Below, in pieces: positions 15,401-30,400 of a DNA stretch of 64,000 nucleotides. The notes beneath the pieces were generated by a model. It saw only the letters and a list, made by a program, of their open reading frames with translations, ran no database searches and had not been told where the DNA came from. A program made the position numbers and the translations under genes. Source of the DNA: Nemertoderma westbladi. Taxonomy: Eukaryota; Xenacoelomorpha; Nemertodermatida; Nemertodermatidae. The stretch spans positions 1 to 64,000 of the forward strand of contig JAUCBJ010003773.1 of the NCBI GenBank assembly GCA_032718475.1, given 5' to 3'. Within the stretch, counting starts at the first letter, position 1; every line of letters begins with the position of its first letter.

Positions 15401-18400
15401 CGCACACATAGATACTGTTACTATTTGTGTGCTACGTTTATTTGCTTCCCACACATAGATACTGTTACTATTTGTGTGCTACGTTTATTTGCTTCCCACA
15501 CATAGATACTGTTACTATTTGTGTGCTACGTTTATTTGCTTCGCACACATAGATACTGTTACTATTTGTGTGCTACTATTACTTGCTTCCCACACATAGA
15601 TACTGTTACTATTTGTGAGCTACGTTTATTTGCTTCGCACACATAGATACTGTTACTATTTGTGTGCTACTATTACTTGCTTCCCACACATAGATACTGT
15701 TACTATTTGTGTGCTACGTTTATTTGCTTCGCACACATAGATACTGTTACTATTTGTGTGCTACTATTACTTGCTTCCCACACATAGATACTGTTACTAT
15801 TTGTGTGCTACGTTTATTTGCTTCGCACACATAGATACTGTTACTATTTGTGTGCTACGTTTATTTGCTTCGCACACATAGATACTGTTACTATTTGTGT
15901 GCTACTATTACTTGCTTCCCACACATAGATACTGTTACTATTTGTGTGCTACGTTTATTTGCTTCCCACACATAGATACTGTTACTATTTGTGAGCTACG
16001 TTTATTTGCTTCCCACACATAGATACTGTTACTATTTGTGTGCTACGTTTATTTGCTTCGCACACATAGATACTGTTACTATTTGTGTACTACTATTACT
16101 TGCTTCCCACACATAGATACTGTTACTATTTGTGTGCTACTATTACTTGCTTCCCACACATAGATACTGTTACTATTTGTGTGCTACTATTACTTGCTTC
16201 CCACTCATAGATACTGTTACTATTTGTGTGCTACTATTACTTGCTTCCCACACATAGATACTGTTACTATTTGTGTGCTACTATTACTTGCTTCCCACTC
16301 ATAGATACTGTTACTATTTGTGAGCTACGTTTATTTGCTTCGCACACATAGATACTGTTACTATTTGTGTGCTACTATTACTTGCTTCCCACACATAGAT
16401 ACTGTTACTATTTGTGTGCTACGTTTATTTGCTTCCCACACATAGATACTGTTACTATTTGTGAGCTACGTTTATTTGCTTCCCACACATAGATACTGTT
16501 ACTATTTGTGTGCTACGTTTATTTGCTTCGCACACATAGATACTGTTACTATTTGTGTACTACTATTACTTGCTTCCCACACATAGATACTGTTACTATT
16601 TGTGTGCTACTATTACTTGCTTCCCACACATAGATACTGTTACTATTTGTGTGCTACTATTACTTGCTTCCCACTCATAGATACTGTTACTATTTGTGTG
16701 CTACTATTACTTGCTTCCCACACATAGATACTGTTACTATTTGTGTGCTACTATTACTTGCTTCCCACTCATAGATACTGTTACTATTTGTGAGCTACGT
16801 TTATTTGCTTCGCACACATAGATACTGTTACTATTTGTGTGCTACGTTTATTTGCTTCGCACACATAGATACTGTTACTATTTGTGAGCTACGTTTATTT
16901 GCTTCGCACACATAGATACTGTTACTATTTGTGAGCTACGTTTATTTGCTTCGCACACATAGATACTGTTACTATTTGTGTACTACTATTACTTGCTTCC
17001 CACACATAGATACTGTTACTATTTGTGTGCTACTATTACTTGCTTCCCACACATAGATACTGTTACTATTTGTGTGCTACTATTACTTGCTTCCCACTCA
17101 TAGATACTGTTACTATTTGTGTGCTACTATTACTTGCTTCCCACTCATAGATACTGTTACTATTTGTGTGCTACTATTACTTGCTTCCCACACATAGATA
17201 CTGTTACTATTTGTGAGCTACGTTTATTTGCTTCCCACACATAGATACTGTTACTATTTGTGTGCTACGTTTATTTGCTTCCCACACATAGATACTGTTA
17301 CTATTTGTGTGCTACTATTACTTGCTTCGCACACATAGATACTGTTACTATTTGTGTGCTACTATTACTTGCTTCCCACACATAGATACTGTTACTATTT
17401 GTGTACTACTATTACTTGCTTCCCACACATAGATACTGTTACTATTTGTGTGCTACGTTTATTTGCTTCGCACACATAGATACTGTTACTATTTGTGTGC
17501 TACTATTACTTGCTTCCCACACATAGATACTGTTACTATTTGTGTGCTACGTTTATTTGCTTCGCACACATAGATACTGTTACTATTTGTGTGCTACGTT
17601 TATTTGCTTCCCACACATAGATACTGTTACTATTTGTGTGCTACTATTACTTGCTTCCCACACATAGATACTGTTACTATTTGTGTGCTACTATTATTTG
17701 CTTCGCACACATAGATACTGTTACTATTTGTGAGCTACGTTTATTTGCTTCGCACACATAGATACTGTTACTATTTGTGTGCTACTATTACTTGCTTCGC
17801 ACACATAGATACTGTTACTATTTGTGTGCTACTATTACTTGCTTCCCACACATAGATACTGTTACTATTTGTGTACTACTATTACTTGCTTCCCACACAT
17901 AGATACTGTTACTATTTGTGTGCTACGTTTATTTGCTTCCCACACATAGATACTGTTACTATTTGTGTGCTACTATTACTTGCTTCGCACACATAGATAC
18001 TGTTACTATTTGTGTGCTACTATTACTTGCTTCCCACACATAGATACTGTTACTATTTGTGTACTACTATTACTTGCTTCCCACACATAGATACTGTTAC
18101 TATTTGTGTGCTACGTTTATTTGCTTCCCACACATAGATACTGTTACTATTTGTGTGCTACTATTACTTGCTTCGCACACATAGATACTGTTACTATTTG
18201 TGTGCTACTATTACTTGCTTCCCACACATAGATACTGTTACTATTTGTGTACTACTATTACTTGCTTCCCACACATAGATACTGTTACTATTTGTGTGCT
18301 ACGTTTATTTGCTTCGCACACATAGATACTGTTACTATTTGTGTGCTACTATTACTTGCTTCCCACACATAGATACTGTTACTATTTGTGTGCTACGTTT

Positions 18401-21400
18401 ATTTGCTTCGCACACATAGATACTGTTACTATTTGTGTGCTACGTTTATTTGCTTCCCACACATAGATACTGTTACTATTTGTGTGCTACTATTACTTGC
18501 TTCGCACACATAGATACTGTTACTATTTGTGTGCTACTATTACTTGCTTCCCACACATAGATACTGTTACTATTTGTGTACTACTATTACTTGCTTCCCA
18601 CACATAGATACTGTTACTATTTGTGTGCTACTATTACTTGCTTCCCACACATAGATACTGTTACTATTTGTGTACTACTATTACTTGCTTCCCACACATA
18701 GATACTGTTACTATTTGTGTGCTACGTTTATTTGCTTCGCACACATAGATACTGTTACTATTTGTGTGCTACTATTACTTGCTTCGCACACATAGATACT
18801 GTTACTATTTGTGTGCTACTATTACTTGCTTCCCACACATAGATACTGTTACTATTTGTGTACTACTATTACTTGCTTCCCACACATAGATACTGTTACT
18901 ATTTGTGTGCTACGTTTATTTGCTTCGCACACATAGATACTGTTACTATTTGTGTGCTACTATTACTTGCTTCCCACACATAGATACTGTTACTATTTGT
19001 GTACTACTATTACTTGCTTCCCACACATAGATACTGTTACTATTTGTGTGCTACGTTTATTTGCTTCGCACACATAGATACTGTTACTATTTGTGTGCTA
19101 CTATTACTTGCTTCCCACACATAGATACTGTTACTATTTGTGTACTACTATTACTTGCTTCCCACACATAGATACTGTTACTATTTGTGTGCTACGTTTA
19201 TTTGCTTCGCACACATAGATACTGTTACTATTTGTGTACTACTATTACTTGCTTCCCACACATAGATACTGTTACTATTTGTGTGCTACTATTACTTGCT
19301 TCCCACACATAGATACTGTTACTATTTGTGTACTACTATTACTTGCTTCCCACACATAGATACTGTTACTATTTGTGTGCTACGTTTATTTGCTTCGCAC
19401 ACATAGATACTGTTACTATTTGTGTGCTACTATTACTTGCTTCGCACACATAGATACTGTTACTATTTGTGTGCTACTATTACTTGCTTCCCACACATAG
19501 ATACTGTTACTATTTGTGTACTACTATTACTTGCTTCCCACACATAGATACTGTTACTATTTGTGTGCTACGTTTATTTGCTTCGCACACATAGATACTG
19601 TTACTATTTGTGTGCTACTATTACTTGCTTCCCACACATAGATACTGTTACTATTTGTGTACTACTATTACTTGCTTCCCACACATAGATACTGTTACTA
19701 TTTGTGTGCTACGTTTATTTGCTTCGCACACATAGATACTGTTACTATTTGTGTACTACTATTACTTGCTTCCCACACATAGATACTGTTACTATTTGTG
19801 TGCTACTATTACTTGCTTCCCACACATAGATACTGTTACTATTTGTGTACTACTATTACTTGCTTCCCACACATAGATACTGTTACTATTTGTGTGCTAC
19901 GTTTATTTGCTTCGCACACATAGATACTGTTACTATTTGTGTGCTACTATTACTTGCTTCGCACACATAGATACTGTTACTATTTGTGTGCTACTATTAC
20001 TTGCTTCCCACACATAGATACTGTTACTATTTGTGTACTACTATTACTTGCTTCCCACACATAGATACTGTTACTATTTGTGTGCTACGTTTATTTGCTT
20101 CGCACACATAGATACTGTTACTATTTGTGTGCTACTATTACTTGCTTCCCACACATAGATACTGTTACTATTTGTGTGCTACGTTTATTTGCTTCGCACA
20201 CATAGATACTGTTACTATTTGTGTGCTACGTTTATTTGCTTCCCACACATAGATACTGTTACTATTTGTGTGCTACTATTACTTGCTTCCCACACATAGA
20301 TACTGTTACTATTTGTGTACTACTATTACTTGCTTCCCACACATAGATACTGTTACTATTTGTGTGCTACGTTTATTTGCTTCGCACACATAGATACTGT
20401 TACTATTTGTGTGCTACTATTACTTGCTTCCCACACATAGATACTGTTACTATTTGTGTACTACTATTACTTGCTTCCCACACATAGATACTGTTACTAT
20501 TTGTGTGCTACGTTTATTTGCTTCGCACACATAGATACTGTTACTATTTGTGTACTACTATTACTTGCTTCCCACACATAGATACTGTTACTATTTGTGT
20601 GCTACTATTACTTGCTTCCCACACATAGATACTGTTACTATTTGTGTACTACTATTACTTGCTTCCCACACATAGATACTGTTACTATTTGTGTGCTACG
20701 TTTATTTGCTTCGCACACATAGATACTGTTACTATTTGTGTGCTACTATTACTTGCTTCCCACACATAGATACTGTTACTATTTGTGTGCTACGTTTATT
20801 TGCTTCGCACACATAGATACTGTTACTATTTGTGTGCTACGTTTATTTGCTTCCCACACATAGATACTGTTACTATTTGTGTGCTACTATTACTTGCTTC
20901 GCACACATAGATACTGTTACTATTTGTGTGCTACTATTACTTGCTTCCCACACATAGATACTGTTACTATTTGTGTACTACTATTACTTGCTTCCCACAC
21001 ATAGATACTGTTACTATTTGTGTGCTACGTTTATTTGCTTCCCACACATAGATACTGTTACTATTTGTGTGCTACTATTACTTGCTTCGCACACATAGAT
21101 ACTGTTACTATTTGTGTGCTACTATTACTTGCTTCCCACACATAGATACTGTTACTATTTGTGTACTACTATTACTTGCTTCCCACACATAGATACTGTT
21201 ACTATTTGTGTGCTACGTTTATTTGCTTCGCACACATAGATACTGTTACTATTTGTGTGCTACTATTACTTGCTTCCCACACATAGATACTGTTACTATT
21301 TGTGTGCTACGTTTATTTGCTTCGCACACATAGATACTGTTACTATTTGTGTGCTACGTTTATTTGCTTCCCACACATAGATACTGTTACTATTTGTGTG

Positions 21401-24400
21401 CTACTATTACTTGCTTCCCACACATAGATACTGTTACTATTTGTGTGCTACTATTATTTGCTTCGCACACATAGATACTGTTACTATTTGTGAGCTACGT
21501 TTATTTGCTTCGCACACATAGATACTGTTACTATTTGTGAGCTACGTTTATTTGCTTCGCACACATAGATACTGTTACTATTTGTGAGCTACGTTTATTT
21601 GCTTCGCACACATAGATACTGTTACTATTTGTGAGCTACGTTTATTTGCTTCGCACACATAGATACTGTTACTATTTGTGAGCTACGTTTATTTGCTTCG
21701 CACACATAGATACTGGTACTATTTGTGTGCTACTATTACTTGCTTCCCACACATAGATACTGTTACTATTTGTGTACTACTATTACTTGCTTCCCACACA
21801 TAGATACTGTTACTATTTGTGTGCTACGTTTATTTGCTTCCCACACATAGATACTGTTACTATTTGTGTGCTACGTTTATTTGCTTCCCACACATAGATA
21901 CTGTTACTATTTGTGAGCTACGTTTATTTGCTTCGCACACATAGATACTGTTACTATTTGTGTGCTACTATTACTTGCTTCCCACACATAGATACTGTTA
22001 CTATTTGTGTACTACTATTACTTGCTTCCCACACATAGATACTGTTACTATTTGTGTGCTACGTTTATTTGCTTCCCACACATAGATACTGTTACTATTT
22101 GTGTGCTACGTTTATTTGCTTCCCACACATAGATACTGTTACTATTTGTGAGCTACGTTTATTTGCTTCCCACACATAGATACTGTTACTATTTGTGTGC
22201 TACTATTACTTGCTTCCCACACATAGATACTGTTACTATTTGTGTACTACTATTACTTGCTTCCCACACATAGATACTGTTACTATTTGTGTGCTACGTT
22301 TATTTGCTTCCCACACATAGATACTGTTACTATTTGTGTGCTACGTTTATTTGCTTCCCACACATAGATACTGTTACTATTTGTGTGCTACTATTACTTG
22401 CTTCCCACACATAGATACTGTTACTATTTGTGTGCTACGTTTATTTGCTTCGCACACATAGATACTGTTACTATTTGTGAGCTACGTTTATTTGCTTCCC
22501 ACACATAGATACTGTTACTATTTGTGTACTACTATTACTTGCTTCCCACACATAGATACTGTTACTATTTGTGTGCTACGTTTATTTGCTTCGCACACAT
22601 AGATACTGTTACTATTTGTGAGCTACGTTTATTTGCTTCCCACACATAGATACTGTTACTATTTGTGTACTACTATTACTTGCTTCCCACACATAGATAC
22701 TGTTACTATTTGTGTGCTACGTTTATTTGCTTCGCACACATAGATACTGTTACTATTTGTGAGCTACGTTTATTTGCTTCGCACACATAGATACTGTTAC
22801 TATTTGTGTGCTACTATTACTTGCTTCCCACACATAGATACTGTTACTATTTGTGAGCTACGTTTATTTGCTTCGCACACATAGATACTGTTACTATTTG
22901 TGTGCTACTATTACTTGCTTCCCACACATAGATACTGTTACTATTTGTGTGCTACTATTACTTGCTTCCCACACATAGATACTGTTACTATTTGTGTGCT
23001 ACTATTACTTGCTTCCCACACATAGATACTGTTACTATTTGTGTGCTACGTTTATTTGCTTCGCACACATAGATACTGTTACTATTTGTGTGCTACGTTT
23101 ATTTGCTTCCCACACATAGATACTGTTACTATTTGTGTGCTACGTTTATTTGCTTCCCACACATAGATACTGTTACTATTTGTGTGCTACTATTATTTGC
23201 TTCCCACACATAGATACTGTTACTATTTGTGTGCTACGTTTATTTGCTTCGCACACATAGATACTGTTACTATTTGTGTGCTACTATTACTTGCTTCCCA
23301 CACATAGATACTGTTACTATTTGTGTGCTACTATTACTTGCTTCCCACACATAGATACTGTTACTATTTGTGTGCTACGTTTATTTGCTTCCCACACATA
23401 GATACTGTTACTATTTGTGTACTACTATTACTTGCTTCCCACACATAGATACTGTTACTATTTGTGTGCTACGTTTATTTGCTTCGCACACATAGATACT
23501 GTTACTATTTGTGAGCTACGTTTATTTGCTTCCCACACATAGATACTGTTACTATTTGTGTGCTACTATTACTTGCTTCCCACACATAGATACTGTTACT
23601 ATTTGTGTACTACTATTACTTGCTTCCCACACATAGATACTGTTACTATTTGTGTGCTACGTTTATTTGCTTCCCACACATAGATACTGTTACTATTTGT
23701 GTGCTACGTTTATTTGCTTCCCACACATAGATACTGTTACTATTTGTGTGCTACTATTACTTGCTTCCCACACATAGATACTGTTACTATTTGTGTGCTA
23801 CGTTTATTTGCTTCGCACACATAGATACTGTTACTATTTGTGAGCTACGTTTATTTGCTTCCCACACATAGATACTGTTACTATTTGTGTACTACTATTA
23901 CTTGCTTCCCACACATAGATACTGTTACTATTTGTGTGCTACTATTACTTGCTTCCCACACATAGATACTGTTACTATTTGTGTGCTACGTTTATTTGCT
24001 TCCCACACATAGATACTGGTACTATTTGTGTGCTACGTTTATTTGCTTCGCACACATAGATACTGTTACTATTTGTGAGCTACGTTTATTTGCTTCCCAC
24101 ACATAGATACTGTTACTATTTGTGTGCTACGTTTATTTGCTTCGCACACATAGATACTGTTACTATTTGTGTGCTACTATTACTTGCTTCCCACACATAG
24201 ATACTGTTACTATTTGTGTGCTACTATTACTTGCTTCCCACACATAGATACTGTTACTATTTGTGTGCTACTATTACTTGCTTCCCACACATAGATACTG
24301 TTACTATTTGTGTGCTACTATTACTTGCTTCCCACACATAGATACTGTTACTATTTGTGAGCTACGTTTATTTGCTTCGCACACATAGATACTGTTACTA

Positions 24401-27400
24401 TTTGTGTGCTACGTTTATTTGCTTCGCACACATAGATACTGTTACTATTTGTGTGCTACGTTTATTTGCTTCCCACACATAGATACTGTTACTATTTGTG
24501 TGCTACTATTACTTGCTTCCCACACATAGATACTGTTACTATTTGTGTGCTACGTTTATTTGCTTCCCACACATAGATACTGTTACTATTTGTGTGCTAC
24601 TATTACTTGCTTCCCACACATAGATACTGTTACTATTTGTGTGCTACTATTACTTGCTTCCCACACATAGATACTGTTACTATTTGTGTGCTACGTTTAT
24701 TTGCTTCCCACACATAGATACTGTTACTATTTGTGTGCTACTATTACTTGCTTCCCACACATAGATACTGTTACTATTTGTGTGCTACTATTACTTGCTT
24801 CCCACACATAGATACTGTTACTATTTGTGTGCTACGTTTATTTGCTTCCCACACATAGATACTGGTACTATTTGTGTGCTACGTTTATTTGCTTCGCACA
24901 CATAGATACTGTTACTATTTGTGAGCTACGTTTATTTGCTTCCCACACATAGATACTGTTACTATTTGTGTGCTACGTTTATTTGCTTCGCACACATAGA
25001 TACTGTTACTATTTGTGTGCTACTATTACTTGCTTCCCACACATAGATACTGTTACTATTTGTGTGCTACTATTACTTGCTTCCCACACATAGATACTGT
25101 TACTATTTGTGTGCTACTATTACTTGCTTCCCACACATAGATACTGTTACTATTTGTGTGCTACTATTACTTGCTTCCCACACATAGATACTGTTACTAT
25201 TTGTGAGCTACGTTTATTTGCTTCGCACACATAGATACTGTTACTATTTGTGTGCTACGTTTATTTGCTTCGCACACATAGATACTGTTACTATTTGTGT
25301 GCTACGTTTATTTGCTTCCCACACATAGATACTGTTACTATTTGTGTGCTACTATTACTTGCTTCCCACACATAGATACTGTTACTATTTGTGAGCTACG
25401 TTTATTTGCTTCGCACACATAGATACTGTTACTATTTGTGTGCTACGTTTATTTGCTTCGCACACATAGATACTGTTACTATTTGTGTGCTACGTTTATT
25501 TGCTTCCCACACATAGATACTGTTACTATTTGTGAGCTACGTTTATTTGCTTCCCACACATAGATACTGTTACTATTTGTGTACTACTATTACTTGCTTC
25601 CCACACATAGATACTGTTACTATTTGTGTACTACTATTACTTGCTTCCCACACATAGATACTGTTACTATTTGTGTGCTACGTTTATTTGCTTCCCACAC
25701 ATAGATACTGTTACTATTTGTGTGCTACGTTTATTTGCTTCGCACACATAGATACTGTTACTATTTGTGTGCTACTATTACTTGCTTCGCACACATAGAT
25801 ACTGTTACTATTTGTGAGCTACTATTACTTGCTTCCCACTCATAGATACTGTTACTATTTGTGTGCTACTATTACTTGCTTCGCACACATAGATACTGTT
25901 ACTATTTGTGTGCTACTATTACTTGCTTCCCACACATAGATACTGTTACTATTTGTGTGCTACGTTTATTTGCTTCGCACACATAGATACTGTTACTATT
26001 TGTGTGCTACTATTACTTGCTTCCCACACATAGATACTGTTACTATTTGTGAGCTACTATTACTTGCTTCCCACTCATAGATACTGTTACTATTTGTGTG
26101 CTACTATTACTTGCTTCGCACACATAGATACTGTTACTATTTGTGTGCTACTATTACTTGCTTCCCACACATAGATACTGTTACTATTTGTGAGCTACGT
26201 TTATTTGCTTCGCACACATAGATACTGTTACTATTTGTGTGCTACGTTTATTTGCTTCGCACACATAGATACTGTTACTATTTGTGTGCTACGTTTATTT
26301 GCTTCGCACACATAGATACTGTTACTATTTGTGTGCTACGTTTATTTGCTTCCCACTCATAGATACTGTTACTATTTGTGTGCTACTATTACTTGCTTCC
26401 CACACATAGATACTGTTACTATTTGTGAGCTACGTTTATTTGCTTCCCACACATAGATACTGTTACTATTTGTGTACTACTATTACTTGCTTCCCACACA
26501 TAGATACTGTTACTATTTGTGTGCTACGTTTATTTGCTTCGCACACATAGATACTGTTACTATTTGTGTGCTACGTTTATTTGCTTCCCACTCATAGATA
26601 CTGTTACTATTTGTGTACTACTATTACTTGCTTCCCACACATAGATACTGTTACTATTTGTGTGCTACGTTTATTTGCTTCGCACACATAGATACTGTTA
26701 CTATTTGTGTGCTACGTTTATTTGCTTCGCACACATAGATACTGTTACTATTTGTGTGCTACGTTTATTTGCTTCGCACACATAGATACTGTTACTATTT
26801 GTGTGCTACGTTTATTTGCTTCCCACACATAGATACTGTTACTATTTGTGTACTACTATTACTTGCTTCCCACACATAGATACTGTTACTATTTGTGTGC
26901 TACGTTTATTTGCTTCGCACACATAGATACTGTTACTATTTGTGTGCTACTATTACTTGCTTCCCACACATAGATACTGTTACTATTTGTGTGCTACGTT
27001 TATTTGCTTCGCACACATAGATACTGTTACTATTTGTGAGCTACGTTTATTTGCTTCGCACACATAGATACTGTTACTATTTGTGAGCTACGTTTATTTG
27101 CTTCGCACACATAGATACTGTTACTATTTGTGAGCTACGTTTATTTGCTTCCCACTCATAGATACTGTTACTATTTGTGTGCTACTATTACTTGCTTCCC
27201 ACACATAGATACTGTTACTATTTGTGTGCTACGTTTATTTGCTTCGCACACATAGATACTGTTACTATTTGTGTGCTACTATTACTTGCTTCCCACACAT
27301 AGATACTGTTACTATTTGTGAGCTACGTTTATTTGCTTCGCACACATAGATACTGTTACTATTTGTGAGCTACGTTTATTTGCTTCCCACACATAGATAC

Positions 27401-30400
27401 TGTTACTATTTGTGAGCTACGTTTATTTGCTTCGCACACATAGATACTGTTACTATTTGTGTGCTACGTTTATTTGCTTCGCACACATAGATACTGTTAC
27501 TATTTGTGTGCTTCTATTATTTGCTTCGCACACATAGATACTGTTACTATTTGTGAGCTACGTTTATTTGCTTCCCACACATAGATACTGTTACTATTTG
27601 TGTGCTTCTATTATTTGCTTCGCACACATAGATACTGTTACTATTTGTGAGCTACGTTTATTTGCTTCGCACACATAGATACTGGTACTATTTGTGTGCT
27701 ACGTTTATTTGCTTCCCACACATAGATACTGTTACTATTTGTGTGCTACTATTATTTGCTTCCCACACATAGATACTGTTACTATTTGTGTGCTACGTTT
27801 ATTTGCTTCGCACACATAGATACTGTTACTATTTGTGAGCTACGTTTATTTGCTTCGCACACATAGATACTGTTACTATTTGTGAGCTACGTTTATTTGC
27901 TTCGCACACATAGATACTGTTACTATTTGTGTGCTACGTTTATTTGCTTCCCACACATAGATACTGTTACTATTTGTGAGCTACGTTTATTTGCTTCCCA
28001 CACATAGATACTGTTACTATTTGTGAGCTACGTTTATTTGCTTCGCACACATAGATACTGTTACTATTTGTGTGCTACGTTTATTTGCTTCGCACACATA
28101 GATACTGTTACTATTTGTGAGCTACGTTTATTTGCTTCGCACACATAGATACTGTTACTATTTGTGTGCTACGTTTATTTGCTTCCCACACATAGATACT
28201 GTTACTATTTGTGAGCTACGTTTATTTGCTTCGCACACATAGATACTGTTACTATTTGTGAGCTACGTTTATTTGCTTCGCACACATAGATACTGTTACT
28301 ATTTGTGTGCTACGTTTATTTGCTTCCCACACATAGATACTGTTACTATTTGTGTGCTACTATTACTTGCTTCCCACACATAGATACTGTTACTATTTGT
28401 GAGCTACGTTTATTTGCTTCCCACACATAGATACTGTTACTATTTGTGTGCTACGTTTATTTGCTTCCCACACATAGATACTGTTACTATTTGTGAGCTA
28501 CGTTTATTTGCTTCGCACACATAGATACTGTTACTATTTGTGAGCTACGTTTATTTGCTTCGCACACATAGATACTGTTACTATTTGTGAGCTACGTTTA
28601 TTTGCTTCGCACACATAGATACTGTTACTATTTGTGTGCTACGTTTATTTGCTTCGCACACATAGATACTGTTACTATTTGTGTGCTACTATTACTTGCT
28701 TCCCACACATAGATACTGTTACTATTTGTGTGCTACTATTACTTGCTTCCCACACATAGATACTGTTACTATTTGTGTGCTACGTTTATTTGCTTCGCAC
28801 ACATAGATACTGTTACTATTTGTGTGCTACGTTTATTTGCTTCGCACACATAGATACTGTTACTATTTGTGTGCTACTATTACTTGCTTCCCACACATAG
28901 ATACTGTTACTATTTGTGTGCTACGTTTATTTGCTTCGCACACATAGATACTGTTACTATTTGTGTGCTACGTTTATTTGCTTCGCACACATAGATACTG
29001 TTACTATTTGTGTGCTACGTTTATTTGCTTCGCACACATAGATACTGTTACTATTTGTGTGCTACGTTTATTTGCTTCGCACACATAGATACTGTTACTA
29101 TTTGTGTGCTACGTTTATTTGCTTCGCACACATAGATACTGTTACTATTTGTGTGCTACTATTACTTGCTTCCCACACATAGATACTGTTACTATTTGTG
29201 TGCTACGTTTATTTGCTTCGCACACATAGATACTGTTACTATTTGTGTGCTACGTTTACTTGCTTCCCACACATAGATACTGTTACTATTTGTGTGCTAC
29301 GTTTATTTGCTTCGCACACATAGATACTGTTACTATTTGTGTGCTACGTTTATTTGCTTCGCACACATAGATACTGTTACTATTTGTGTGCTACTATTAC
29401 TTGCTTCCCACACATAGATACTGTTACTATTTGTGTGCTACGTTTATTTGCTTCGCACACATAGATACTGTTACTATTTGTGTGCTACGTTTATTTGCTT
29501 CGCACACATAGATACTGTTACTATTTGTGTGCTACGTTTATTTGCTTCGCACACATAGATACTGTTACTATTTGTGTGCTACTATTACTTGCTTCCCACA
29601 CATAGATACTGTTACTATTTGTGAGCTACGTTTATTTGCTTCGCACACATAGATACTGTTACTATTTGTGTGCTACTATTACTTGCTTCCCACACATAGA
29701 TACTGTTACTATTTGTGTGCTACGTTTATTTGCTTCGCACACATAGATACTGTTACTATTTGTGAGCTACGTTTATTTGCTTCGCACACATAGATACTGT
29801 TACTATTTGTGAGCTACGTTTATTTGCTTCGCACACATAGATACTGTTACTATTTGTGAGCTACGTTTATTTGCTTCGCACACATAGATACTGTTACTAT
29901 TTGTGAGCTACGTTTATTTGCTTCGCACACATAGATACTGTTACTATTTGTGTGCTACGTTTATTTGCTTCCCACACATAGATACTGTTACTATTTGTGA
30001 GCTACGTTTATTTGCTTCGCACACATAGATACTGTTACTATTTGTGTGCTACTATTACTTGCTTCCCACACATAGATACTGTTACTATTTGTGTGCTACG
30101 TTTATTTGCTTCCCACACATAGATACTGTTACTATTTGTGAGCTACGTTTATTTGCTTCCCACACATAGATACTGTTACTATTTGTGTGCTACTATTACT
30201 TGCTTCCCACACATAGATACTGTTACTATTTGTGTGCTACTATTACTTGCTTCCCACACATAGATACTGTTACTATTTGTGTGCTACTATTACTTGCTTC
30301 CCACACATAGATACTGTTACTATTTGTGTGCTACTATTACTTGCTTCCCACACATAGATACTGTTACTATTTGTGTGCTACGTTTATTTGCTTCGCACAC